The notes below the pieces were generated by a model. That model searched no databases, had not been told where the DNA came from, and worked only from the letters and a program-made list of their open reading frames with translations. From Rhizoclosmatium globosum (taxonomy: Eukaryota > Chytridiomycota > Chytridiomycetes > Chytridiales > Chytriomycetaceae), in NCBI GenBank assembly GCA_002104985.1, contig MCGO01000034.1:186001-250000 (forward strand): a stretch of DNA of 64,000 nucleotides. The letters are read 5' to 3'. Made by a program: the position numbers and the translations under genes. Of this stretch, positions 47,641 to 59,600 are shown piece by piece (the stretch's first letter is position 1; every line of letters starts with the position of its first letter).

Positions 47641-47915
47641 TGGTGATTGGAGTATGCACTTACGATTGAATGGCTCTAATCGCCAAACGTCATGCGGGTC
47701 CCAAATCCTTAGTAATCAATGTAATCGATTGGTTGATATGTACCGTCTTGTTTTATTCAAAATGAATAATTCGAGCTGTGTAATCACGTCGCTGTTTTCT
47801 ACATGAAGGTTAATAATATGAACAACTCATCTTCTTCATCCCTCTACATAAGCCATTTTAGTTTGACTGATTGGTTGTCATCTAAAAATTTGAGTGTGAT
47901 TAATCGCTGTTGCGA

Positions 47916-50702
47916 ATGCTAAAACCCATAGTTACGATTGATCGCAACAACATCCTCGGCGAAGGGGCCTACAGCGTAGTATGTGCAGGAACATACAAGA
48001 CCAGCCAAGTTGCGATCAAGACTTTCAAGAAAGTGGCCGGGAAGGATGGATCTGAACTACTCCAAGCAATTGAGAAAGAGGCAGCGATGGATGCCCAACT
48101 CCGCCATCCAAACATTATACATTTCTGGGGACAAAGTGTTGATCTAGTTACAGGAGATCCGGTCCTTGTATTCGACCGCCTTGGAAAGAGTGTGTACGAT
48201 GCCATACGCGAAAACCTGCCTCCCACAGTTGCCACTCGAAACAAGTGGCTCCTTGATACTGCCCATGCTCTAGATTACTTGCATTCACAAGATCCACCTG
48301 TTATCCATCGCGATCTGAAGCCCGATAATATCCTGCTTGGTGCGTACTACCCTTAACTGTTAAACAAATCAAACACAACCTCACTTACACAAACTACGCG
48401 TTCAGACATAACATCCCAGAAAGCCGTCCTCGCAGACTTTGGATTGCCTTCAAGCCTTTCCCTAAGCCTCTCCCTTCACACAACATACTCAAAGGACAAG
48501 CTCCCAACAACTAATCATAGCTCTTTCACCCCTCCAGAGGCATACGTGGTGGGATATAAGCCGTCCGCTGAATACGACGTCTTCAGTTTCGGAATGGCAA
48601 TGTATTTTATCCTCACACGACACTGGCCTTTTGAGGGCAAGGAAATGATTGAGAAACCATGTATTGTGGAATCATGGATAAGGAATGGTAGCCGGCCAGA
48701 TCGGTATGGAACTAAAGATTATTCTCAGCCTGTGGATGTTGTAGCAGATGGATCGTGGGACCTGATTGAAAGCTGTTGGAGCCAGGACCCTGATTACAGA
48801 CCAAAGTTTGCAACAATCATTTTAGATGTTGAAGCTTGGACTGTTATTCATCCTAAAAACCACAGTAAGTGACATCCATTATTCAGTTAAAATTGTTAAT
48901 CAGTTTAATTAATTTACATAGATCATAAAGAGTTGATGTCCTCAGGAATATACTTTTATGGAAAAAAGGAATACAGAAAGGCAGTGGAACTCTTTACCCA
49001 ACCAGCTAATGAAGGAGACGCTTACTGCCAATTATTTTTGGGGTGTTGTTATGAAAAGGGCCAAGGGGTTCCAAAAAACTTTGTAGAAGCTATGCATTGG
49101 TATCAAAAGTCTGCTGAACTAGGGAATGCTGTGGCTCAAAACAGTTTGGGGGACTATTTTTATGAAGGGCCTCGAGTATCTCAAGATTTTGATGAAGCTG
49201 TGTACTGGTATCAGAAGTCTGCTGACCAAGGGAATGCACAGGCTCAGAACAACTTGGGGTTCTGTTACAGATATGGCCATGGAGTGTTTCAAGATTATTC
49301 AGAAGCTGTACACTTGTATCGGAAGTCTGCCGACCAAGGAAACCCACATGCTCAAGTCAACTTGGGGATCTGTTACCTGCATGGCCAAGGAGTGCCTCAA
49401 GATTATGCTGAGGCTGTGTGCTGGTATCAAAAGTCTGCTGACCAAGGGAATGCACAGGCTCAGAACAACTTGGGATTTTGTTACGATAAAGGCTTTGGAG
49501 TGCCTCAAGATTATGTTGAAGCTGTGCAGTGGTATCAGAAGTCTGCTGATCAAGGGAATGCAGAGGCACAGCACAACTTGGGGGTTTGTTACAAGAATGG
49601 GCAGGGAGTGCTTCAAGATTATGCTGAAGCTATACGCTGGTATCAGAAGTCTGCTGACCAAGGGAATGCAGAGGCACAGAAGAATTTGGGGAACTGTTAC
49701 TTTCACGCCCAAGGAGTGCCTCAAGATTATGCTGAAGCTGTGCAGTGGTATCAAAAGTCTGCTGACCAAGGGAATGCACAGGCTCAGAACAACTTGGGGT
49801 CCTGTTACAAAAAGGGCTTTGGTGTGCCTCAAGATTATGCTGAAGCAGCGCAGTGGTATCAAACGTCTGCCAACCAAGGGAATGCACAAGCTCAGAACAA
49901 CTTGGGGGTCTGTTATGATTATGGCCATGGAGTGCCTCAAGATTGCGCTGAAGCTATAAGCTGGTATCAGAAGTCTGCCGACCAAGGGAATGCAGAGGCA
50001 CAGAACAACTTGGGGTCCTGTTACAAAAAGGGCTTTGGTGTGCCTCAAGATTATGCTGAAGCAGCGCAGTGGTATCAAACGTCTGCCAACCAAGGGAATG
50101 CACAAGCTCAGAACAACTTGGGGGTCTGTTATGATTATGGCCATGGAGTGCCTCAAGATTGCGCTGAAGCTATAAGCTGGTATCAGAAGTCTGCCGACCA
50201 AGGGAATGCAGAGGCACAGAACAACTTGGGGGTCTGTTATGATTCTGGCCATGGAGTGCTTCAAGATTGTGCTGAAGCTATAAGCTGGTATCAGAAGTCT
50301 GCCGACCAAGGGAATGCAGAGGCACAGAACAACTTGGGGGTCTGTTACTATTATGCCCAAGGAGTGCCTCAAGATTATGCTGAAGCTGTGCAGTGGTATC
50401 AAAAGTCTGCTGATCAAGGAAATGCACAAGCTCAAATGAACTTAGGGTTTTGTTACAAGAATGGGCAAGGAGTGCCTCAAGATTATGCTGAAGCTGTGAG
50501 CTGGTATCAAAAATCTGCCAACCAAGGAAATGCACAGGCTCAAGTTCACTTGGGTGTCTGTTTTGAGATGGGTCATGGAGTTACTCAAGACTACAATCAA
50601 GCTGTAAGTTGGTTTCAAAAGTCTGTAGATCAAGGTTATGAAAAAGGCATACATCGATTGGCAAATGTTATCAAAAAGAAAGAGCTTGCAGAGGTCAAAT
50701 AA
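47916..50702 (+). CDS. Protein kinase fused to 15 Sel1-like repeats
   Basis: Exons 47916-48339, 48406-48864 and 48922-50702, 887 residues. The N-terminal kinase has 'GEGAYSVVCAG', 'VAIKTFKK', '[11 protein letters not shown]' and 'ADFGL', so catalytic Lys, Asp and DFG are all present; its short activation segment and 'PPEAY..SAEYDVFSFGMAMYFILT' suit the tyrosine-kinase-like group. The C-terminal 580 residues are 36-residue Sel1 units (A-Q..LG.CY..G.GVPQDYAEAV.WYQKSADQGN), nearly identical to one another; Sel1 arrays are protein-binding solenoids. A cytoplasmic signalling scaffold is a fair inference. Such kinase-Sel1 fusions are abundant in some early fungi and amoebae. Confidence 0.88.
49800..50231 (+). 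repeat. Exact 216-bp duplication inside the Sel1 array
   Basis: The block from 49800 to 50015 is repeated from 50016 to 50231 with no difference that I can see, equal to two 36-codon Sel1 units. Other units differ at several positions, so this is the youngest expansion. Confidence 0.85.
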
Positions 50703-51189
50703 TTTTTCAGACAAGATGGAAGGAGTATTTCTTGCAGCTTAATTTAACACTCAATCAAAAAATGAGGCAATAAAAGCAGAACACTTATTGCACTTGATCT
50801 TGACTTGGAAGTGTTTGATGCAGCACCAGAATGACCCGCACACCCTGGAATGGTCAACACTGGACCACTTCCAGTTCGATCATTTGGAACCCACACTGAC
50901 ATTGTTGGAACAGCTGCACCACTACCACCAGTAACAACCAGAACCTTTGCAGTTGTAGTTGTTGAAGGAAAAAGGTTCTGGTTGTCAAACAGTAGTTGTC
51001 ATTGTGACATAGCCCAGATCAACAACATGTCCAGAAGACCCAAAACAAGCCTTTACTCTTGTAGCCTGTTATTTATCATGGATTAGTTGTTTGAACCCTC
51101 CCTTGTCCAATCCAATAAACAAACTCAACTGAATCACAGAGATAAGAGAATCAACCTTTTTAAAATTTGAAAGAAAAATCATGGAGTAT
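50703..51189. other. Intergenic stretch downstream of the kinase-Sel1 gene
   Basis: No recognisable gene. 50830-51000 has a modest run of Thr/Pro/Val codons on the plus strand without a supported structure. Confidence 0.4.
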
Positions 51190-51365
51190 TTGACTAAAAT
51201 TAACACCCTAAATGCTTTATTGATTCCAAAGTTAATAGCAAGTTTACTTCTGCTTAGCCTTTTCTTCCTTAGTACAGATTTGGTACGAGCCTCACAAACA
51301 CCTGTAAGCTTAGCGTTAGTGACACGGGCAGAGACTGTGCGGTATCTCTCAAATAAAATGCATCT
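51190..51365 (-). pseudogene. Decayed duplicate of the eL13 3' end
   Basis: Downstream of the intact eL13 gene, 51190-51365 repeats its last exon and 3' flank at about 80% identity: both carry TGACTAAAATTAACAC..AAATGCTTTATTGATTCCAAAG followed by the reverse complement of the C-terminal Lys/Ala-rich codons. The residues drift (for example '[10 protein letters not shown]' becomes 'LTGVCEARTK') and the copy lacks the rest of the gene. It is a non-functional tandem fragment, though it could still offer a second poly(A) region. Confidence 0.8.
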
Positions 51366-51445
51366 ATAAAACACATGAAAACAAACAGGTTGACTAAAAT
51401 TAACACACGAAATGCTTTATTGATTCCAAAGCGGTAATAGCACGT

Positions 51446-52262
51446 TTACTTCTGCTTGGCCTTCTCCTCCTCAGCGGCAGCCTTGGCACGAGCCTCACGA
51501 ACACCCTTAAGCTTAGCGTCAGAACGAGCGATACGGAGAGTGTAGTAAGCGTTAGCAGTTTGGGCACCGTCAATCTTTCTCTTGAGGTCAGTCTGGGCTG
51601 GTTGGACGACAGGCAAGACGGCACCGAGGGAGACCTGGGTGGCAGCGGCAAGGTCAGCGGCAGCAGAGTCACCCTTCTTTGGCTTGTTGGCCTTGCGTGG
51701 GAAGAGGACCAACTTGGACTTGTATTCAATGAGACGGGCAACGTTGGTTTGCATACCCTCGACGGAACGGTTCTTTCTGCGGTGGTCGACAGAGATTCCG
51801 ATGGTCTTGGCCTGCTTGCGGTTGATTCCAGCGAGCTAGTATGGAGGGTAAATGATTAGATTTCTGACTGATTCATTTGCAGGGATTGATATTCAGATGG
51901 TAGAGTCGGTGACTGAGATGGATCCATTGAAACCGACTTTCCTCCATCCAGCTCCACAACTCTACCAACCACTTCCGATACATCGCTACCGTAATCCAAG
52001 AAAAAAGAGAGTGAACACACACCTTGAGCTCGTCAAGGGAGAAACCACGACCGGCTCTGAGCTTCAAGTTGTATCTAACAGTTGGAGCACGGATGGCAGG
52101 GCGGAGGAGACCGTCGACAGGACGAGGAGCAATCTGGGCAGCCTTCTTGATTCTGTTTACTCTTCTGGTCTTCTTGGCACCTGGCTGGTTGAACCAGGTC
52201 TTGACGCGAGTTTGCCATCCCTTGCGGAAGTGCTGGTTGGGCAAGACGTTGTTGTGCTTCAT
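51446..52262 (-). CDS. RPL13: 60S ribosomal protein eL13
   Basis: Exons 52262-52023 and 51835-51446, 209 residues. Starts '[22 protein letters not shown]' (start shared with the family's N-H-F-R-K-x-W-Q pattern), then '[27 protein letters not shown]', '[23 protein letters not shown]' and a Lys/Ala/Glu tail. The 187-bp intron is long for this genome, as in uS9. Strong codon bias. Cytosolic ribosome. Confidence 0.96.
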
Positions 52263-53569
52263 CTTTTAGAATCTGTTTTTGTTTTTTTGGGAAGGATTCG
52301 GTTTAGCGATTCGATGTTGATCCAGTTGATCAGAGAAGGTGTTTGTTTGGTTTGAGGATTCGAGAAGGTTGGCTGAAGTGGGTTCTGGTTGGAGCGAGTT
52401 GAGGTATTGGTTTCGAGTGAGCTGATTGTGACCAGTTGAATCCAGCTTCATCGATTTGATCCAATCCAATCCAATCGACTCCAATCCAGTCTGGGCCAGG
52501 CAACGCAAGCTGAAGTTGGCGTTGTTCAAAGCGACATGTCCCTCAATTCACACACAAAACGAGATGTCCCTCCCTCCTTCATCAGTCCATCACAGCTTCG
52601 TCAACGCACTTCCTCGATTCAAATACGATGCAACTCTGTCGATTTCGAGTGTTTGATGATGTCTGATGCGGTGGGTGGTGGTGGGATGGGCCGTGGTGAG
52701 AACGTACACGTTGGGACAAGGAAAAAATTGGACACACAGAGGCAAACTAAGAACATAACACTGTTGCTGCTTAACTCTCTTTGTCTTCTTTTTTGGCTTG
52801 GAGGCTTTAGTTAAATTGGATTAATTGCATGCATTTGGTTTTGATCGTTCACGGTGGGGTTTGCTCTTTCTTGTTCGCCTTTAGGTTGGAAGTTGGAACC
52901 CAGTTCGTTCTCTTTCTTCAAGAGTAGATCGAATTCTATAGCTAAACAAATCATAGTTATCCCACCCCTTTCTTCTTGAGGTGAAATCTGACAAACTCCA
53001 ACAACCAACCTCATATGCCAGAGAGTCTTAAAAGGTACGCGACCCAACTCACTTCTTAATACCCATAACCTACTACAATATTCATCTATTCTATTCTTCT
53101 GCCGCAGTCTCATCGAACTCGAAACAATAGCCGACAAGTTAAACGTTCAGATCCTAAAGCACTTTTATAAGTCCTTCAGGCCCCGCGAAAACAAAAATCT
53201 GAAGACAGCGATAAAATCTTTCCATTCGAGAGGGGATCCCGATCGCGCTGACTATAGGTCGGGTACGTGTGAACTTTGAGGGACATTGTCAAAGTACCAG
53301 TGAAGTCTGTGGTGATCTATGTAGCGGTGCTTTTAGTGATCGATTTATGATGGATTCCGATGATGAGCAAATCTAAAAATGAGAAATAATGGTTGGATGA
53401 TGACGGGGTTTAAAGTTGTTGAGCTCCAAAAGAGTCCAAAACAAGACTCACCAATGTCGACGATGCTAAAACCTACAAAGATAGCGAAAAAACAAAAATT
53501 ATTCTTCAAGGTCATCTTCATCGATTTACCCTCCACTCAAAATAATAACTGAAGCTTAGCTGAACATCC
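52263..53569. other. Intergenic stretch between eL13 and the WD40 gene
   Basis: About 1.3 kb holding the eL13 promoter side. Simple GGTTT/CCAAT-rich tracts lie at 52260-52500. A 108-residue open stretch on the minus strand (52811-53137) has no recognisable domain and I do not call it. The first exon of the WD40 gene probably lies in 53250-53560 but I could not fix it. Confidence 0.4.
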
Positions 53570-53579
53570 TTGATTATAG

Positions 53580-55752
53580 CATACCATCAATTGTGTGATT
53601 GGCTCTATGGATGGGATGTCTCAAATGCAGCAGTAGAAACGGAAGGAGAAGATGATGCGGAAGAGTTTTCTTTGAAGCGAGTCGCAAGAGACATTAACCT
53701 CAATGAATCTGGAGACAAGACAGAGTGCGAACGAATTCTGCGAACTTTCGAGACTTTGTTTGGTATCAGTCGCAGACTACTCAAGAGATGTTACCTGACA
53801 GTCGAAGTAACTCTCTTTTCCTTTGTGCTTTCAAACCATACTAATATTGGGTTCAATCAGGAAATGACACCACGAATCGGGCAAGGACTCGCAACAATGA
53901 CCAATAAACAAGACGAAAAAGAAGATCAAGAAGACGACAAGAAAAAGGAGGAGGTGTGGAAACACGAAAAGAATGTCGAAGAGATTCCAATCGGTGACGA
54001 CGATCTACTTGGGTCTTACGACGAGCTCCACCAGAAACGTGAAGCAGACGGCCTTATCGTGAAGAAAAATGATGCCTTAGCTGTTGGAGAAAGGAGCGAC
54101 TCTCAGGATCAAGGCGCAACGCCTCAAACTCCGCAACCACCGACAACCACCCACAGTTCTCGAGCCTCAACTCCTGCCAGTGAAACCGACAACAAGAAAT
54201 CTGGCAGTGGAATCACGCCACTGCCTGGAGGTCAGACTCCACCAAAGGGGTTTGAATTCAACTCAAACAGTGGATCTTCCATTAATCCACCACCACCTCG
54301 ACGAGGACTCTTGCAGGATGGTCCAACGGAATACGACATCAAGTTAGGAATGCAACGAGATGTCTTACTTTGTTATGCCGCCGTCAACAGATCCTTGGAT
54401 TACCTATTGGTGACTAAAACCCCGTTCCTCCATCTAACCTATTAACAAACATCCCCAAAAAAGGTATGTGCCTCAAACGTAATCCTCTGCCTCGCCCTAG
54501 CCGAAGTCCTCAACCTAAAAGACGTGCACTCAAAATTCATGACAATCTCGCACGACCTCTCCTCCGAATTCGTCTCCAACTCCCTCAAAACAGTCTGGGA
54601 CCTCCTGAACCGCGAACTCCCCTCCATAACCCTACACGACCTCCGCGACCCACCCTCCCTCCGCGCAAGCATGAAACAAATAATCGAAATCGGACGTACA
54701 TCACCTACAAAGAACCCGCGCGGGAAACTCAAAGCCCTCGCTCGAAAGATGGAACTCGTGCACGACCTCTTCACAGCATGCGATATCTTCCTATTCCCCA
54801 ATTTCGTCGCCGCGCATAAGGAGGGCGTCAAGTCGTGCCAGTATTCTGCGTTTGATAGCAGTCTGTGGCTTAGTGGCGGGTACGACTGTCTTATCCGGAT
54901 CCACGACCTCCGCGCTTCTAATAACCATATATGTCTGTCGCAATATGCGGGGCACAAGTCCGTTATAACAGATGTGCATTTCACAAAGGACGACACGCAT
55001 ATTGTGTCGTCGAGTTTCGATCGGACAATCAAGATTTGGAATTCGCAGAGCGCGAGTTGTGAACGGACTTTGACGGGGCATACGGATAGTGTGATGAGTT
55101 GTGATGTGACAGTGGATCGGAAGTATGTTGTGAGTGGGTCGATGGATGGGACGGTTAGGTTATGGGACTTTGATAAGGGGAGTTGTGTGGCAGTTATTAA
55201 GAAGCATACGCGGTGGGTGAAGGTTGTGAGGTTTTCACCGGATGGGAGGTTTATTGTGAGTGCCGGGTTGGATCACAAGGTGAGTTCTGTGGTTGCACCG
55301 TAAGGTGGTTGCAACGTAAGCTTACATTTGTGCTCTAGATTTATATCTGGGATATCAAATTCGTAGCAAACAGTCGAGTCTATTCCCCAAAGCGAACAAT
55401 CGAAGACCACAGAGATTACATCCTCGACGTTGCTCTCGCACGCCCCAATTACATCCTCACAACATCGCGAGACAGCTTCATACGAATGTTTGACATCAAC
55501 ACCGGAAACGAACTATACAAAGTCTCACTTGCCCCGTCATGGGCCTGCACCGTTTCTTTCAGCCCGAACGGAGAGTATTTCGCCACAGGATCCTTCGACA
55601 ACAACGTGATTATATTCAACACGAAAGATGGAAGCGTTGTGAGACGTATCCGTGTATTGAATTTGGGGATTATGTCTGTACGGTTTCCAAAGGATTTGAG
55701 TTATGTTTGTGTGGGTACTCAGGAGGGTTTCGTGCAGCAGATTCCTCTTTAA
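53580..55752 (+). CDS. WD40-repeat protein (first exon unresolved)
   Basis: Exons 53580-53806, 53861-54409, 54464-55279 and 55339-55752; the 53580 exon follows an acceptor (GATTATAG), so an earlier exon with the ATG is missing. The N-terminal part has 'YHQLCDWLYGWDV' and 'ILRTFETLFGISRRLLKRCY', then a low-complexity acidic/Pro stretch. A helical block ('NVILCLALAEVLNLKDVHSKF', 'LKTVWDLLNRELPSI') precedes about seven WD40 blades with strong 'GH..V' and 'IKIWN/VRLWD/IYIWD' signatures. It ends 'VGTQEGFVQQIPL'. I do not recognise the subfamily. WD40 propellers are protein-interaction platforms; the location is not evident. Confidence 0.8.
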
Positions 55753-55801
55753 CACTTTTTCCATTAACGAAATAAAGTAAGTTTGAATACAGGCATTTGA
55801 T

Positions 55802-56504
55802 TTATTCAGAATCACGATAACTGTGTCCAGTATCCTTGTATCCATGTAATCGGCCGGAAACTCTTTCAAAGGCAAGATCAGTTGTTATGTTAAAACCAGT
55901 TTCATCAGGAGAATTTGGCTCCATCACATCATTCTTTGGGTTCATAGCTGTGACAAGGCGAACCCCTTTGCTTTGAATCAACACATCCATCTCCTCCACA
56001 AACACCTTGAATCTCAAAAACACAGCTATGACTTCATTTGGTTGTAATTGTGGCCTGACTCCGTTTCGCGAAAAGCAAGAGGAAATTTGTTCAAAGAAGC
56101 AACATGGAATTCAAGTGCCTAAGTCTCATCCATCTTTCTTGCAGTAACCAGGCAAAAACGGAATTCGTCAGCTGAAGCTGTAAAACAAGGGCATTAGTAA
56201 GAACACTACGAACTGAGCAGAGGCAAGCAACTCAACCAAGTTTGCTGTCATGGATTTACCTCTTCGTTTCTCGAAAGTCTCTCAGAGCCACTTGTCGTCG
56301 CTTGGCTTTTAGGATACTTGGTGTTACGGTATTGCCAGATGCTTCCATCATTTTTGGTTTTCTTCTCTTTCCGATACCAGAGCTTGCTATTTGGCAATTC
56401 TTAGAATGCATGACAGCAATCAGTTCCCTTTCAACTGCAGCATATCTATGAGTTTTATGCATCAGATCTTCGTGTAGAATAATTCTTATGAGTTTTGTTA
56501 TCAT
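55802..56504 (-). other. Possible unresolved gene or pseudogene on the minus strand
   Basis: Two coding-like blocks: 56504-56258 (helical, basic: 'AAVERELIAVMHSKNC', 'ILKAKRRQVALRDFRE', ending at an AG|GTAAAT donor) and about 56075-55802 ('PQLQPNEVIAVFLRFKVFVEEMDVLIQ', 'GVRLVTAMNP', 'DETGFNITTDLAFERVSGR', ending in a stop). A middle piece reads 'DEFRFCLVTARKMDET' and 'LEFHVASLNKFPLAFRE'. All acceptors that I tried meet a stop or shift frame, so it may be degraded or carry sequence errors. No family recognised. Confidence 0.3.
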
Positions 56505-56612
56505 AAATTATGAGTAAATGAAATGTGAACGGACTTGCCGCTATGTGCAAATTGTCTTTCCAACAGGAATGGCAGAGATTGAGTGGGGCTGGCTGATCTT
56601 ACCACCAATTGA

Positions 56613-59600
56613 ATGACTTCCAAAAGCGACGGTCTCAAGTGGATTGGGACTTCTCCTATTCAGCCTGATGCCGTATGGAGTGCCGAAGTCTGGGTCGATA
56701 ATGATGCTGAGGACGATGCTGCACCAAGTACAACAACTGGAGACACTCAATTAGAACGATTGGCTCCACTTTCAATCGCAGAAGATCTCGTAAGCTTGTA
56801 TTAACATCGCCTCATGATGAGGGAACTAATTCAACTTTGACAGGCTCACCTTCGCCAGGATTTGAAGGGACTTGCAATGTCCCAAGCTAAAAGAAACTAC
56901 TTTCAAAAGGTTGGATCTGATGACAAACCTTCGGATTCGGTGAAAGAAGTCGGGACCGTGAATCGTGAACCGTTTGAATTGGACTTGAGTATCCAAAAGG
57001 GACTTCCAGGATACATTGTGACATTAAAGCAAGCGGAGAATATTCTTCTCAATTATTCTCAAGTAAATATATCAAGGAATTTGAGCGAGGAAGAGTTTCT
57101 TTCGGTGATGGACGCCCAACTGAAGATTCGGGAGTTGGAGAAGGTGCTTTTGGTGAAAGACAAGGAGGTCATAGAGAAAGAAAGGACCATGTCGGACTTA
57201 AAGGAGCGAATTCTTTCTCTGGAGACAAGGTATCCTCATCTATTGCATATTCTCAACACATCCCTTACCTTACTGAGTAGAAATACGAAATTACAAGAGC
57301 TTCTCGATTCTGCCACTTCAAATGCTAGTTCTGCAAGACCAGAGAGCTTTGACAATACACGTTCATCGAGTCCATCCATATCAGGATACATTATGAAAAG
57401 AATCCGCAAAGGCTCTGTTGTCTCCCCTGTTCCACTTGATTCCAACCACATAACTTCTCCGCCACCTGCTGTTCCTGCGATTCCCCCATCGAGTGTTCTC
57501 AATCGCTTCAAAAATGCCTTGACCTCGCCCAACGCCTCCCTTTCCTCCACTTCTTTCTCTGCAGCAGCAACCACAACATTGCAACCAAATCAAGACGCCC
57601 AAGCCCTTGAAGACGACCCAACAGCCTCTATAGCCGCATGCGGTGGCTGGTTCCTCTCCCCTGAAACATACGACTTCTTCATCTCATACCGTGTGGCCTC
57701 CGACGCCCGCGTAGCAATGGAGCTCTACTTCCGTCTCTCAACGCAACGCGTTCTTGATGAATTCGGAAACTCACGACAGGTGCGTGTGTACTGGGACAAG
57801 GAATGTTTGAAGAAGGGACAAGATTGGAGAGACGGGTTTGTGCAAGGACTCAAGAATTCACGGTGTGTGTTAATGTTGGTTTCGGAGGGAGCTGTAGCGG
57901 CGATGGAGCAGAGTTACAAGCGGGGCGATAATGTGCTTTTGGAGTGGGAGACGGCCGTAATGGCAGGCAGGAAGAGTATTTGTATTCCTCAGCCTGGTAA
58001 GTGTGGTTACTTTTTTTTGACGAATGTCCAACTGAGAGAATGAATCAAAAGTGTTTATCAACAACCCTTCAAAGCCTCAGCAGGCGATCGACGCTGTTTT
58101 TGCGTTCAAAGCGTCACCATTATGTCCCAAACGTCGTCCCGCTTCATCACAAGAGACAACCCACAAATGGTCTGCCTACACGACTTTATCAGCCATCACC
58201 CAATTACAAGGAATTCAACTGGACACAACACAAGTTGCCTGGTCAATCCCTGACCTCATCAAAGCCCTACAAACATTTACTCCCTTGAAAGTAGCCGCAG
58301 CCGCCGCACAATGCGCCACCGAAGCTAGTTTCTTCAAATACTTCCCCGACCAGAAAATCGATGCGACAGAATTCAAACTCGATTTCTTGACGAGCAATGA
58401 CTTGAAAGAGGTGTTTGGGGAGCCAAAGGAGCGAAAAGATGGGATTCTCAAGTATCGCGAAAACTTGGATCGGTTGACATTGTCCTGGAGAAGTGAGTGA
58501 ATCTTTTATCAATCTCACTTAGTACCTTACTGAATTTATTCAACAGAAACCCCTGTAATGTCTCACGCGTCAATGCGAATCCTTACAGAAGGACTCAAAC
58601 AGAACCACCCTTTCCTCACAGACCTGAACCTCCGCGGCGCCAACGTCAAATCGAAATCAACTTGGACACTTCTTACAACCGCTCTCTCCATCAACACAGT
58701 CTTACAGAAACTGGATTTGAGCGAAAACGATATCACAGATTTACCTGACCTCCATGTCGCCCTTCGGGACCACCCAAGCCTATCAAACGTCCTTGTAGGA
58801 ACTGGATTTGACCCGATGCCTTTCTTGAAAAGCGGAAACCGAATCACGAATGCAGTGTTTGGATCAGTTGATACTCCTACGTTAAAACTCATCACCCAGT
58901 TATGGGAATACGGAACCCCTGAAATCGAGTCCCTTACAATCAACGACTCCGAGTCAAATTTATTGACCGCACATGATGTCCCGGTTGAATTAGGGACGAT
59001 GCTGGCCAAACTCCCGGGACTGGAATGCATCCAGATTGGAAGTGCATCTTTGATTGACGCATTGACTGTATGTGTTGCGGGGAACGCAAGCGTACATGAT
59101 TTAAAGATTGTTGTGGAAAGTCGCGGAGGTGTTGCTGTTATGGATCATGGTGTTGTGGCGGAGACTGGGAAGAAGAGTAACAAGCTTGGTAACGCGCACC
59201 CTTTCCCCCCCTCAAATGACACAAACTCAAATTAAACAATCGCAGTGAAAAAACAAGCCATGCCGTGGATGAAATCCTTTTGCGCCGCCGTTCAAAAGCG
59301 TGGACTCAAGATTCTACAAGACATTGGCGATGACGTGGAAAGAGTTTCAGAATTTATGTTGCTTGGATTGAGTAAATTGAACTTGAATGATGAGGATATG
59401 GTACTACTCGGTGATGCTTTATCCAAAGTTGATCGTGTTGTGACAGGTGTTGATGTTACAGGTTGGTCAATGTCTTGATATCGTTTCAATTAATACTTTA
59501 ATGATATAGAGAACAATATTACGCCATTGGGAGCAGCAGCGTTGTTCCGTGCTTTTGGTCCAAAGAGTGGAATATCTGACCTCAATTTGTCCGGAAATGA

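Noticed and set aside
49299..50435. 378-residue repetitive open stretch on the minus strand
   Set aside because: It is antisense to the Sel1 repeats; the repeat periodicity keeps it open.
52811..53137. 108-residue minus-strand stretch between eL13 and the WD40 gene
   Set aside because: No recognisable domain and no splice context; not enough to call.
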